From assembly GCA_009823505.1 (NCBI GenBank), contig VZQC01000557.1, forward strand, positions 222,260-286,259: DNA of 64,000 nt, given 5' to 3'. Of the stretch, positions 11,400 to 22,759 are shown one piece after another; within the stretch, counting starts at the first letter, position 1, and each line of letters opens with the position of its first letter. Origin of the DNA: Rhizomys pruinosus. Its lineage: Eukaryota; Chordata; Mammalia; Rodentia; Spalacidae. Position numbers and translations under genes: made by a program. The notes beneath the pieces are model-generated. The model did no database searches. It was not told the DNA's origin and worked only from the letters and a program-made list of their open reading frames with translations.

Positions 11400-11795
11400 T
11401 CTTAGCCTATGTGACTGAAGGCCACACACGGGGGTCCCTGAGCCTATGTGACTGAAGGTCACACACGGGGGTCCCTGAGCCTATGTGACTGAAGGCCACA
11501 TACAGGGGTCTCTGAGTCCATGTGACTGAAGGCCACGCACGGGGGTCTCTGAGCCTATGTGACTGAAGGCCACATACAGGGGTCTCTGAGTCTGACTGAA
11601 GGCCACGCACGGGGGTCTCTGAGTCTATGTGACTGAAGGCCACATACAGGGGTCTCTGAGTCTATGTGACTGAAGGCCACATACAGGGGTCCCTGAGCCT
11701 ATGTGACTGAAGGCCACACACGGGGTCCCTGAGCCTATGTGACTGAAGGCCACGCACGGGGGTCTCTGGGCCTGTGCGAGTGAAGGCCACACGCA
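11400..11795 (+). repeat. 37-bp minisatellite, 10 units plus a degenerate one
   Basis: Same 37-bp unit as at 10235-10600. I count ten tgactgaag units plus the degenerate terminal unit; one unit near 11590 is shortened. The order of variants differs from copy 1, as expected of alleles at a variable-number locus. The reverse-strand open frame here (11407-11643) is a by-product of the repeat. Confidence 0.95.
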
Positions 11796-12064
11796 GGTTT
11801 CTAACAGTAAGCATATTTACACAGGCAGCTGCGTTTCAAGCTTGTGTTCCTGCAGCTTTGTTTCCAACTGGCTCTGTTTCTTATCTCACGAGAGTAAGAG
11901 GAGGGAGAACCCAAGGCTGTCTGATTTCAAAAGCTGAGTTTTTAACAACTAAGTTCTACTCCTGCTGTGATGTTCACCTCTATTTGAATTTTTTTGTCAG
12001 GACCGGGTCACTGTAGTATAAACCAATCTGGCAAACTCTTTAAATATTGAGTTGTGACACTTTT

Positions 12065-12310
12065 TTTTAATAGTAAACTTTTTTTAATTTTTTATTTTGT
12101 ATGTGTATGAATGTTCTGTCTGCATGCAGGTCTGTGCACCCATGTCGGGCAATGCTGTGGAGGTCAGAAGATGGTGTTGGATTCCCCTGGAACTGGGGAT
12201 CGAAAAGGCTAAAGAAGGTTCTTAGTCACCATGTGGGTGTGGGGATCGAACCCGGGTCCTCTGCAAGAGCAGTTGGCGCTCTTAACTGCTAGGCCATCTT
12301 GCCAGCCCCC
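12065..12310 (-). mobile_element. B2 SINE, reverse strand (duplication copy 2)
   Basis: Counterpart of the B2 at 10865-11105 with a handful of substitutions (for example cacccatgtcggg versus cacccgtgtcggg). Confidence 0.92.
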
Positions 12311-12395
12311 CGAGTTATGACACTTCTAACTGCCAACCTGTTTCCTCTCATCTGTCTCTCTGAATACATCTTTTCAAGTTTACTACGTCTTTAAT

Positions 12396-13096
12396 TTCTT
12401 GACAACTCTTCCCTCAACTTGTCTTCCATTCCCTTTTTCACTTGAATCTCATGAAAAAAAAAAAACAACAACTGTTTTCAGTTGTTTTCCCTCCTCAATT
12501 AAAACAGTTTCCCTTGTCAATTTTAACTCAATATTTTGTGTTCTCCACAGAAATCCTAGGGTGGTTTTACTGAAAGATATACTGAGTAAGTACATTTTCT
12601 AACAAGTAGATATTTGTTTTTAACCTGCTTGGAATAGCTAGTGAGGTTGAATTCATTGTGATAGGAAACTCTGCCCAAAGCAAAAGGAATGCAGTGTAGT
12701 CTGTGCCTGAGTGCGTGTACACAGTTCTGCCTGTCATAAGCTTATAGCATAGAGCACCCAATCAAAATATGTGTGTAACCATATGTGGGGGGCAAATAAA
12801 CTGAGCTAAAGGGAAGCTAGCAGAAGGGGTAGAAGGATGGGTCTTTCTTTGTTCCAGGCTCTGCTTTTAAAGGCCTTTTCACAGACCTAGGTGCTAGCCT
12901 GAATCAATTCATTCCAGAAGGAAGGAACGCCTTGGCATCTCACCTTTCTGCACAAAGCGCCTACAACATCTAATCCCAGTCTCAAGAAAACCATGGTCTG
13001 GGAAAAAAAGTATGTGCTCTGATAATTAAATAGCTTCCATTCAATGAAGATAGAGAATCATTTGCCACTAAGAGGCTTAGGGAGTTATGAAGCTAT
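12396..13096. other. intergenic DNA, nothing recognised
   Basis: No recognisable gene or repeat apart from a short A-run at about 12454-12464. Confidence 0.4.
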
Positions 13097-13465
13097 GATA
13101 TTAGATGGTCCCTACACAGACAACAGAACCGGCAGAAGCTTTGGTGTTAGATGGTCCCTACACAGACTACAGAACTGGCAGAAGCTTTGGTGTTAGATGG
13201 TCCCTACACAGACTACAGAACTGGCAGAAGCTTTGGTGTTAGATGGTCCCTACACAGACTACAGAACTGGCAGAAGCTTTGGTGTTAGATGGTCCCTACA
13301 CAGACTACAGAACTGGCAGAAGCTTTGGTGTTAGATGGTCCCCACACAGACTACAGAACTGGCAGAAGCTTTGGTGTTAGATGGTCCCCACACAGACTAC
13401 AGAACTGGCAGAAGCTTTGGTGTTAGATGGTCCCCTACATAGACCACAGAACTGGCAGAAACTTG
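13097..13465 (+). repeat. 46-bp minisatellite, about 8 units
   Basis: Unit of 46 bp starting 'atggtccctacacagactac' and continuing agaactggcag / aagctttggtgttag. I count eight units. Internal ones are nearly identical; the first (acaacagaaccgg) and last (cctacatagaccac) are diverged, the usual pattern of edge decay with a homogenised centre. Confidence 0.95.
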
Positions 13466-14439
13466 AGGGAAGGAAGAAAAAATGCCCAGTCCTTTGAAAA
13501 AGCCTTGCATTGTCAGGAAATGAAAGTAGGCAGTCGGGAGGAGGACGCATTTAAGGGCCAGGCCAGAGTTATAGTGGAATGAGTGAGGACTGGAATTCGA
13601 CCTTCCTCTCTTTCTGGTAACAACACTGGATTTCCTTCAGGAATTCATATTTCCACCATTCTTCCCAAAGTTGGTCTCAAAAGAGTGACTAAAAACAAAA
13701 CTTTGGAAAGAGCTATCTGAAAATAGACCCTCCTTTTGGAACTGGACCTGAATGATTATAGACTTTTGGCCACATTTATAGCCTGGAGATAAAGTAGATG
13801 CATGCAAGATGTCGTTATGGAGTAGAGAGTGGTCAGAGTTCTGGTGGAACTGTTTGAGCCCAAGTTTCACCAGTCCTGTCCTGGGCTACTTTTCAGATTT
13901 GATGAACGTCATATATTTCCCATATATCCAACAAATCAGAAAAGAAGCTAATGGCTTTTACTATTTCAGGAAGATTGTCTGAATTTCAATTCCAGATTTT
14001 TAACTCATTAGCTGTGTGGCATGGGCAAGTGACTTAACATCTCCAGACTTAAATTCTTTCTTGGAAAAATGAGTTATTCTTCTTTATAAACTTGTTACTA
14101 AGATTGAATAGAACAATTTCATAATGATTAGACCAAAATAATCAGAAGTTTCTGTGGCCATGGAAGCTGGAGGCATAGAGATAAACATTTTTACTTTTAA
14201 AAAGAGAGAACATTTTTCTTTGAAAAATGTAGCAGTGGTTGTACTGAAAACAAATCAGGAAGAAAAGTGAGATCCAAGGCTAGCAGGTGGAGGGGCTGGA
14301 GAGCTGTGTAGATTGGGGCTTGAGATCTGATAGTGACAGGAACAGAGAAAGATTGTTAGAAGGGGAAAGCTTTTAAGAAGCATTGATATGGTCTTTAAAT
14401 TGGTCTTTTAGGCCTTTTGCCTATAAGTGGGATATATGC
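13466..14439. other. intergenic DNA, nothing recognised
   Basis: No coding or repeat signature. The reverse open frame at 13637-13870 is short and unlike known proteins. Confidence 0.4.
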
Positions 14440-14599
14440 AAGGAGAAAGGCTTTGTCGAAGACCTGGCATAAGCATGAAAAAATGTTTTGAGACATCACT
14501 TGCTAATGTACAGTTGGCCTCTGAAATGCCAGAGAGCATTACCAAAGGCCACTAAAGCAATACAGCAAAATATTGGTCTATTGCTCCTGAGATAAGGCA

Positions 14600-14747
<148 letters not shown>

Positions 14748-14819
14748 GACTCCTCCATCAGTAAAAGCTACACCTCAACTGCCTGGAGATACTGTGCAAC
14801 AGTGGCAGCCATGTGTTAC

Positions 14820-14898
14820 TATATTATATATATAATTTTTTTTTTTATTTATATTATATATATACTATATATATATAATATATATATATATATATAAA
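14820..14898. repeat. AT-rich microsatellite
   Basis: Imperfect (TA)n with an embedded T-run and atata blocks; inserted relative to the copy-1 repeat, which reads 'catatatcccaaatctaatt' here. Confidence 0.9.
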
Positions 14899-15600
14899 TC
14901 TAATTGGCTATTAGCATTATCTCCTCCTTGGAGGAATAATTCACAGCGGATGCCACAAGCTTAGTGTCCCTCTAGTGGGTTAGGAGAGTTATAAGCCACA
15001 ATAAGAACTTGTCACCTTTATAGAGAAACCCACAGTTTGTGGATAGCATAACCACCAAACATATGTGGTCTATGCTCACAGCTTAGCTTGCTAGTTTATA
15101 ATTATAATAACTTGTACTGTTTAAATGCCTGTACATCTAATTGCTTGTGCTTTGTTAGTATGGATTAAAAAGGTACCCTTGGATTAAACTGTCAACCCAT
15201 GAAGGGGAACAAACCTGAACAGACTAGAATCCAAAATGACATCTCCAGAGTAATAACCGTTTTGCTTCTCACCCACCTTTGCCTCCTTTCCCAAAGCCTT
15301 AGCGATAACAACTTGCAGCAAAGGAGGCATGGTAGAAGCTAAAGGCTGCAAGAGAGGATTGGGGTGATCGTAGAGACTACCAGCAATATAACGATGGATT
15401 CTTTATTTGATCAACTTAGCTTGTGCATACAAGCTTCTCCAAAACTGGACTACTATGTGGACCCTTGGTTGTTCAAAATTTGGACACTAAACTTGAAATT
15501 GGTTTTACATGGAATGTTACTTACATTCATTTGCTTATGCTTAATAATGGCTCACTTCAAAAAATAATTAAAGAGGAAAGTCTTGTTCATGCTTCAGAAA

Positions 15601-16264
15601 AGAAAAAAAAACAGCAAAAAAAACGTGCAAGCCATGATTGAAAGACCATAATCTTTGTCTTCCTGGTTAAATGTTGAGGTTGTATGATTAGACTATAGGT
15701 GTCAAAGTTCTGAACATCGTCTCAATCATTTTGAGATAACAGGTCAGTGTAGTAGATGAGTGCTTGGAATAATAGCCTTGCAAAATTCTGTAAACATTTT
15801 CTCAATGTTTGTTGTACTTATGAGTAATTTCTAAATTATTTTGGATGATGATGACTAAAGTATGACTTAAAGCTTTGTGCTACATGTCATAGGACAGATA
15901 ATAATTAATAAAGACCTAGTGGAAAGAAGAAGAGAAAAGTACTTATGTGTGAGTTTGTGTATTTGTGTGCCTCCATATATATGTATGCACAAACTAGGAC
16001 CTGTCCATTATGCCACCTATAACCATCATGTATATACATTCATAAAATAAAACATATTCTGAAAACAAAAATAAATAAATAAATGGTCTTCTACAAAAAA
16101 GAGCTCATATTTTGGAAGTCAATGAGTCATAAAATTAAATATTATTTTTTAAGTTTAAAAAAGAAGACAGAGAGTTCCGGGTGGGAAGGTACGTACAGAT
16201 CTAGGAGGAGGTAAGGAGAAGACTTGGGTGAATAGCATCAAAGCATGTAAAATTCTCCAATAGT
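15601..16264. other. AT-rich intergenic DNA
   Basis: An A-rich patch at 15600-15625 and TAAA-type repeats at about 16065-16085; otherwise nothing recognised. Confidence 0.4.
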
Positions 16265-16497
16265 TCATTAGAATATTTTTATTTATTATTTTTATTTTAT
16301 GTGTATGAATGTTTTGCCTGCATGCAGGTAGGTGCACCCATGTCATTGAAGGCCCAAAGGTCAGCCAGAGGGAGCATCTGATTCCCCTGGAACGTTGTAG
16401 TTTATAATGATATGTTGTTTAGCTGCCATGTGGGTGCTAGGACTCAAACCTGGGTCCTCTGCAAGAGCATCCAGTGCTCTGAGCCATGTCTCCAGTT
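16265..16497 (-). mobile_element. B2 SINE, reverse strand
   Basis: Reverse B2 with 'tgaatgttttgcctgcatgc', 'catgtgggtgctaggactc' and gagccatgtctccag. Diverged and without the 17-bp duplication. First of three adjacent reverse SINEs (B2, B1, B2). Confidence 0.85.
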
Positions 16498-16507
16498 CCT
16501 TGATATA

Positions 16508-16665
16508 ATTTTTTTTTTTTTGGGTGTGTTGAGACAGGGTCTCCCTGTAGCCCCAGCAGGCCTGGAATTCACTTTGTAAACCAGGCTGGCCTTGAACTCA
16601 CAGAGATCTGCCTGCCTCTGCCTCCCGAGTCCTGGGATTAAAGGCGTCCACCACCATGCCCAGCT
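16508..16665 (-). mobile_element. B1 SINE, reverse strand
   Basis: Full reverse B1: T-run, gagacagggtctccctgtag, ccaggctggccttgaactc, tgcctctgcctcccgag, aaaggcgtccaccaccatgcc. Near-matching flanks (ttgatataattttt, ttcaatataatattt) suggest a decayed target-site duplication. Confidence 0.93.
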
Positions 16666-16683
16666 TCAATATAATATTTTTTA

Positions 16684-16902
16684 AAATAATGCTTTATTTT
16701 TTATTATTTTTAATGTGTATGAGTGTACTGTCTGCATGTAGGTTGGTGCACCCCTGTCATGCATGTAGGTTGGTGCACCCCTGGAACTGGAGTTAAAGAC
16801 AGTTCATAGCCACCATATGAGTGCTGAATGGAGATATAAGAACCCAGGTCCTCTGCAAGAGCAGTCGGCTTTCTTAACCGCTGAGCCATCTCTCCAGCCC
16901 CC
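16684..16902 (-). mobile_element. B2 SINE, reverse strand, with target-site duplication and internal duplication
   Basis: Reverse B2 ending in the head 'gctgagccatctctccagcc'. A direct repeat (aatataatattttttaaa before, aatacaatattttttaaa after, one mismatch) flanks it. The segment 'gcatgtaggttggtgcaccc' occurs twice in tandem at about 16733-16784. Confidence 0.92.
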
Positions 16903-16904
16903 AA

Positions 16905-17630
16905 TACAATATTTTTTAAAGAAAAAGACAGAACACTGTAAGGGTGGTGTGTTTGAATCTGGTCTTATGCTAAATCGAGAAGCCTCTGCCTATACCTGGT
17001 CTTTGTATTCTTTGACAACGCTGCTGGTGTGCAAGAAAGAAAATGCGAAGATGGGAGAATGGAAGAGAGAAGAGACATGGTTGGATCAGGGAGTGCCTGG
17101 ATGTCTGGCTTTCTGATCTCTACTATTAGAACAACTGAGTTTCCCCATGAGAGTTCTGCATCCTGCTCTTCTAACAGCAAGTCTGAATAGCTTCCCTGTG
17201 GCTTATGGCAAAGCCTTCCAAGTGGTGCATTGTGGAGGAAAGGAGGGATTTGGCATGCACAAAGTGTACATATGTGTGTAGAAAGTGCTAAAAATACACA
17301 CTCCAAGCTCCTGGTTGATTCTAAATCTTATTTTGTACTTAATTATGAAAGACAGAGAAAAATAGGTATGCCTTCTCTGCTATAGATGCAAAGATCCTTG
17401 GCAAGATTTCTAATAGATAAGAAATACCAGAATGTTGGAGTATCTACTGACACACCAATTATAGAATGGTTAAATTAGTGATGTAACAAATATATTTTAA
17501 TGTTTAAATGTCCTATAAGTATAAATTAATTTAATAATTTAAGAAACTTGTAGTACTGAAAGTTGAACCCAGGGTCTTGAGTATACTTAGCATACTTTCC
17601 ATCACTGAGCTACGTCATCAACCCTAAAAA
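16905..17630. other. intergenic DNA, nothing recognised
   Basis: No clear repeat apart from a possible remnant of an ID/B4 element at about 17550-17620 (gaacccagggtcttgagtat, reverse sense). Confidence 0.4.
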
Positions 17631-17631
17631 T

Positions 17632-17770
17632 GTTAAAAGCTGCTGGTATGGTGGTGCACACTTTGAACCCCACCTCTGTTGAGGCAGGGGCAGAAAGATA
17701 CAAGTTTGAGGCCAGCCTGGGTTACATAGAAAAGCTTCATCACAAACAAGAAAGAAAAAAAAAAAAAAAA
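17632..17770 (+). mobile_element. B1-like SINE, diverged
   Basis: Old B1-type text: 'atggtggtgcacactttgaa', 'gaggccagcctgggttacat', then an A-rich tail. Family relationship is clear, subfamily is not. Confidence 0.75.
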
Positions 17771-17782
17771 AACAAAAACAAG

Positions 17783-17885
17783 GGAGAGATGGCTCAGTGG
17801 TTAAGAGACACGACTTGCCCAGTTTGATTCCCCAGCACCACGTGGCGCTAGAAACCCATCTTTAAGCCGGGGTGGTGGCATGCCG
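17783..17885 (+). mobile_element. B2-like SINE head, truncated
   Basis: tRNA-like head 'ggctcagtggttaagagaca', 'gattccccagcaccacgtgg' with box A/B-like spacing; the body is lost where the LTR at 17918 begins. Confidence 0.7.
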
Positions 17886-17917
17886 CAAACCGTCCCAGTG
17901 GGGGGCTCACTCAACCC

Positions 17918-18853
17918 TGTGGGAACCAGGGTCTTGGAAGGAGGGCAGGGTTCGGCGAATATTAGACAGACATGGACACCAGAGTGGTCTTAATCTGGTG
18001 CATTTTACTAAGAGCAAGCAACTGTTTATATAGTACATGAGAAAAGACAGATCAAGATTAATACATCCCAGGAACAATTAAGCCCTTTACTAAAGAGTTT
18101 GTTTTACATATTAACCAGAAGTACTAACCAGAAGCTATTTACACATTGTCACTTTGCTCAAGATTTAGCACATCTCCGGGAACAAACAGTGTCGTAAAAC
18201 CACAGAGTGTTTGTGAGATGTGAGACATTGTCTCCTTTAGAAGCTTCAGTTTGGTTCTTTCCCATTCTTCCTGTGCCCGATCGTTAGTCAATTCAAGCCA
18301 TGTGCCTGGGAAGTCTCTTAATTGGATTCTGTTTTTCTTAAAGGAGAAGTCCGCCACTTGCCTCTGACCAAGTATTGCGATTTTAACATGCATAACTATA
18401 ATCAAGATTTCCATTTTACTCATTCTATCAGGTGAGCTCCTTGCTCAAGGGACTGAGCTTTTAATTAAGTCTGGAAAAACACTTTTGCTACTTGTAACTG
18501 ACTATGATAATAACGCAGTGCAATGTCTTTCCTCCATGTTTACCTTTGTAAGGGCTTTTAGGAAGGGAGGGTCTTTTTGGTTTTTTCTTTACTATACTTT
18601 TTCTAAAGAAGAGCCCACCACCTATACCTTTATTTAAGTAATGTTTTCTACCATGTATGACTGTAACTGGAATTCCTATTTTACTAATTTTGTCTGAGGT
18701 TGGTATGGCAGTAAATTTCTAAGATAAGCAAGGTGCACTCATAAACTCCTGAGGTATGTAAGCTGGCTTGTAAATTCCTGAGGTAAGTAAGCTGGCTCCT
18801 AAACTCCTGAGATAAGTAAGTTAGTAATTTTCTGTGAGCATGTATGCCTGACA
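17918..18853 (-). mobile_element. LTR, reverse strand, probable ERV LTR
   Basis: Plus-strand ends TG (17918) and CA (18853) bracket sequence that, read in reverse, has a TATATAAA box (about 18027-18036) with an R/U5-like segment downstream. Inside are a 29-bp unit repeated three times (18738-18826: 'aactcctgaggtatgtaagc' type) and a second pair of related segments near 18390-18440 and 18650-18705. I saw no matching target duplication and no internal region. Family not identified. Confidence 0.55.
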
Positions 18854-18861
18854 GCTTTGGC

Positions 18862-19015
18862 TCCCGGCAGTGGCACATGCCTTTAATACTAGCACATGGG
18901 AGGCAGAGGCAGGTGGATCTCTGTGAGTTCAAAGCCAGCCTGGTCTACAAAGTGAGTTCCAAGCCAGCTGGGGCTATAGGGAGACACTGTCTCAAAAAAA
19001 ATAAATAAATAAAAT
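18862..19015 (+). mobile_element. B1 SINE
   Basis: Full-length B1: 'gtggcacatgcctttaatac', gggaggcagaggcaggtgg, 'gagttcaaagccagcctggt', gagacactgtctc, AAAT-rich tail. Confidence 0.93.
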
Positions 19016-19108
19016 AAAGAGAAGAAAAAAAAGAAAAAAAAGGAATGAGAGAAAAGAGATGGAAAGGAGAGAGAGAGAAAGAGAGAGAGAAATGTTAAAA
19101 AAAAAAGC
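19016..19108 (+). repeat. purine-rich GA/AAAG tract
   Basis: B1 tail grading into aagaaaaaaa and (GA)n, between two SINEs. Confidence 0.85.
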
Positions 19109-19121
19109 ATAGAAATACTGG

Positions 19122-19300
19122 GCTGGAAAGATGTCTCAGCAGTTAAGAGCACTGGCTTTTCTTGCAAAGGACCTGGATTTAATTTCTAGCACCCATGTAA
19201 TGGCTAACAATTGTCCATAACTCATTTCAGGGGATCTGACATCCTCTTATGACCTCCATGGATACTGTATATAAATTAAAAACATAAATATAAATTAAAA
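19122..19300 (+). mobile_element. B2 SINE, diverged
   Basis: Head 'gggctggaaagatgtctcag', 'agttaagagcactggctttt', body 'ctgacatcctcttatgacct', A-rich end. No 17-bp duplication. Confidence 0.88.
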
Positions 19301-19314
19301 ATAAAAATATTTAG

Positions 19315-19555
19315 GGGCTGGAGAGACGGCCTAGCGGTTAAGAGCACCGACTGCTCTTGCAGAGGACCCAGGTTCGATCCCCAGCACCCACATGGAGGCT
19401 GAAAACTGTAACTCCAATTCTAGGAGAACTCCAGTTCCAGGGGAATCCAAGACCCTCTTCTGACCTCCACGGCATTGCACAACACGGGTACACAAGCCTA
19501 CATGAAGACAGTACACTCATACACATACAAAAATAAATTTTAAAAAAATTAAAAA
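19315..19555 (+). mobile_element. B2 SINE, young subfamily with 17-bp internal duplication
   Basis: Complete B2 with the duplicated aactccaattctaggag/aactccagttccagggg at 19410-19443 and an A-rich tail. Confidence 0.95.
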
Positions 19556-19711
19556 AAAAGAAATACTGTAATATATCATGTAGAATCTGAAAAAAGTGAG
19601 ATAGGTGTGTATTTATCTTATAGGGAAAGACATTTCTGGTACACCTTCAAATTCTAAAAAGCTATAAATTGTGTAATTGAATTCCTTTTCCTGTTTTATT
19701 TTGCTTTGTGT

Positions 19712-19852
19712 TTGCTTATTTGTGACAGGGTCTCTTATAGTTCAGGCTGGCCACAAACTTAACTTGTAGCTGAGGATGACCTTGAACTCAGATCATTCTG
19801 TCTCTACTTCCAAAGTGCTGGGATTGGGAGTGTGCACACCATGCCTGGCTTT
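19712..19852 (-). mobile_element. B1-like SINE, reverse strand, old
   Basis: 'gtgacagggtctcttatagt', 'caggctggccacaaactta', 'aaagtgctgggattgggagt', catgcctggc: a diverged reverse B1. Confidence 0.8.
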
Positions 19853-19867
19853 AGAATTCTTTCTTGA

Positions 19868-19965
19868 GAGATGGGGATGTAGCTCAGTTGGTAGAGTGCT
19901 TACCAGGACTTCACAAAGCTGGTTCTATATCTAGAACTGTATAAACCAGGTGTGGTAGTGTCAAA
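19868..19965 (+). mobile_element. B4 (ID-B1 fusion) SINE, partial
   Basis: ID-like head 'ggggatgtagctcagttggt' and agagtgcttacc, then the B1-like start 'ataaaccaggtgtggtagtg'. The order matches B4; the rest is missing. Confidence 0.8.
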
Positions 19966-20032
19966 ACATGTTGTATGTATGTATGAAATTCTTAAAGAAT
20001 TAATAAAATATATCTTAAAAACAATAACCAGG

Positions 20033-20258
20033 AGGCTGGAGAGACAGCTCAGCAGTTAGCAGCACTGGCTGCTCTTACAGAGGAGCCAGGTTTAGTTCCC
20101 AGTACCCACACGGTGCTTCACAACCATCTGTAACTCAATTCCATAGGACCCAATGTCCTCCTCTAGACTCTGTAGGTATTGAATGCATGTGATACATGTA
20201 CATACATGCAATCAAGCCCTCTCACACATAAAAACTAAAAATAAATATTTTTTAAAAA
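20033..20258 (+). mobile_element. B2 SINE
   Basis: 'ggctggagagacagctcagc', 'gcactggctgctcttacaga', 'catctgtaactcaattccat', A-rich tail. Older type without the duplication. Confidence 0.9.
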
Positions 20259-20424
20259 AGGTTTAAGATACTTTTTCTCTTGTTAAAGTCCAATTGATTT
20301 GGTCCTGAGCTGTCTATCAGATATGGAAGCAGTGATTTATAATTCTTCCAGCAAAGATTAAGGAATGAATCGATGCTGATAAAATTCTGTATAATGTCAG
20401 TTCAGCCCAGGAAGTCTAAATGGC

Positions 20425-20645
20425 TGGGCTGGAGAGATGGATCAGCAGTTAAGAGCACTGGCTGTTCTTGCAAAGGACCCAAATTCAATTTCTAGCACCC
20501 ATGTAGTGGCTAAGACCTGTCCATAACTTGTTTCAGGGGATCTGATGCCCTCTTCTGACCTCTATGGGTACTATGTGACATGACATGGTACATTTACATA
20601 CATGCAGGCAATACACTCATATGCATAAAATAAAAGTAATAATGA
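20425..20645 (+). mobile_element. B2 SINE
   Basis: 'gggctggagagatggatcag', 'aagagcactggctgttcttg', 'gatgccctcttctgacctct', ending in taaaa. Closely resembles the copy at 19122. Confidence 0.9.
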
Positions 20646-22585
20646 ATGATGATGCCATTTTGAGCTGAGTATCTGTTTTACTATTTAGATTATGGCCTTG
20701 AAAAATAAGTATTCAAAATTGAATATTCATGACATATGAACTATGAATTTTATGAGCTAGATGAAGTTTGCCAACTGCTTTATTCCACCTGGCTCTGGGG
20801 TAAACTTTTCAGCCATGCTTACATCACTTGAGGTAACTTTTGGTCCAAGCCACCCAGATATGGCAAAATGAAGGGGAAACACTAGGCCACAAAGAAGCTG
20901 AATATTCCATGGTAACTCTTTAATGACTTTCCTGGATTACTGGCACCGCAGCTCACACATCCTCTAAATGCATTCATATATTTCTTTATATCTTAAACTG
21001 ACAATAACAATGAAACTTCTTCCCTGGAATTAGTAAGGATACTTCAATGTATTGGAAAAGAGACTTGTGTTAGAACTAAAAGCTGAGTCAATATTAGAAG
21101 TAAAAGAAGGTCACTCATCCTACCGCTGCAAGGTAGTAGGACAATTAAATTGAGCCTCAAATTTCCTGTGTACTTGAGGATGACACCATTTTGAGGAGAA
21201 AAAGTTACTAAACTGAATGATTTTTGGATGCTGTAGTTCTTTCTTCAGACACACAGTACTTGGGCTATAAGGATATGGAAATGTTCAGAATGAGTGCACT
21301 GAACATGAGTCTTTTTGTTCCTGTTGACTACAGACGACCCTCTTCCTGTGTTTTGAGAAATTTCCATCATATAAAATTTTATTTTTTCCCCAAACAGGGA
21401 AATTGAGAAGTCAGTAAGATTGTTAGATTTTAAAATTAAAGAGAATATATTAAGCCCAGTTGAATTAAATTTCATACAAGCAGAATAATTTTTAATGTCT
21501 ATCCCAAATAATTATGTATCAAATAAACCTGCCCTGCATTTTGCAAATATCAGATATCCTGTATTTTATTCTGTAATCCTGAAGAACAAAGTATTTGCTT
21601 TCCAGCCTCCTGTGACAGGAGGTACCATAGCATGGATGTGTGACCTGCAATGACTAATCAGGTTCACAGGTCTAGACTTGGACCAGAAGAATGAAGAACA
21701 AAAACACGATATCGCCATCCGGTCTCCATGGCAACAGCGATGCTGGCAGTACAGCCAGGAAAGCTTCGTCATTGCATCAGGCCCAGCAGCAATAGTGGCC
21801 GCAGCAGCCCTGGTCTCCCAGACTCTGGTATGATTTGACCTGGCCCCTTCCTGCTGCATTTGCAACTCAATCCTTTCAAATTCTTGATAGTTCTTTGAGT
21901 CAACATCTTTTCAACAAATTCTTTTGCTGCTTAAATTCTCCAGAATCACTTTATTTTCCTGTCGCAGCCCTGTTTACAGAAGAAAGAGGGGTTTTTTTTT
22001 GGGGGGGGGGCTGGTATTGTAAGCATTTGAATAAAGTAAATTTCCTGGCACACTCTTGAGGATCGTGGTTCTCTACTATGAGCAGCGCAGTGTGAAGAGC
22101 AGTCTGGGGAGCGGGGAACAGCTCTCTGAGCTCCTGGCCCAGCTGCTAAGTGGCCTGCTTCATTTTCCTGGGCATCTCAAAGCTTCGGTCTCCACATGTG
22201 GGATGACATTAGTCTCAGTTTCATTCTCAGAAGATGACTTTGAATTTTAAATGACTGAATGTTGAGAGCAGGGACTGGTACAGAGAAAGAACTAAGTACA
22301 TGTCTATAAACAGAACAATCAAAACCCAAATCATCTTCCACAATCCCAAGTTCTGCTCAGAGGCAGGGCTAGTCACCTGTGATCTTACTACATTGATTCT
22401 TCCCTCCAGGAGCTGGGAAAGGATTGTGGAGGAATCTTCATGTGTAAAATGTCATTGTGTGCCGATGTAGTCTCAAATAAGAAAAATACTTTTAATATTC
22501 ACATTCAGACACCTAACACTGTTAACTCTATTAAGCTAGTGAACTTTGTTAGTGTCATTTGGAAGTGAAATAGGTGATATTCACA

Positions 22586-22587
<2 letters not shown>
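20646..22587. other. intergenic DNA, nothing recognised
   Basis: No gene or clear transposable element. T8/G10 run at 21992-22010. Open frames (for example 21566-21865 reverse, 99 codons) carry no family motif. Confidence 0.4.

Positions 22588-22628
<41 letters not shown>
22588..22628. repeat. (TA)n microsatellite
   Basis: About 20 perfect TA units. Confidence 0.98.
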
Positions 22629-22630
<2 letters not shown>

Positions 22631-22759
22631 ACAAACTAGCACCACACCACCTAAATAAGGTCCTACAGAGTCAATTATTAATAGACCATATAGAAAGGTA
22701 TCCATGGTATAATCGGACAGATTGAATATTGCTATCAGATCAGTAGAGGGACAGCTTTG

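Larger units (their letters stand above)
11199..12395 (+). repeat. tandem duplication, copy 2
   Basis: Second copy of the block at 10034-11197, 1,197 bp long. The extra length is mostly one more minisatellite unit. After the shared 'ctttaat' it continues into 'ttcttgacaactcttccc', which looks like the true right flank, whereas copy 1 has the true left flank. That arrangement is what a collapsed-then-split pair of alleles would give. Confidence 0.93.

Noticed and set aside
11407..11643. 78-codon reverse open frame with repeated WPSVT/GLQS-like peptides
   Set aside because: It is the 37-bp minisatellite read in cycling frames; the unit length is not a multiple of three and no gene context exists.
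19868..19965. tRNA gene-like box A/B sequences (also in 62966-63060 and B2 heads)
   Set aside because: They are the tRNA-derived heads of B4, ID and B2 SINEs; no independent tRNA cloverleaf was found.
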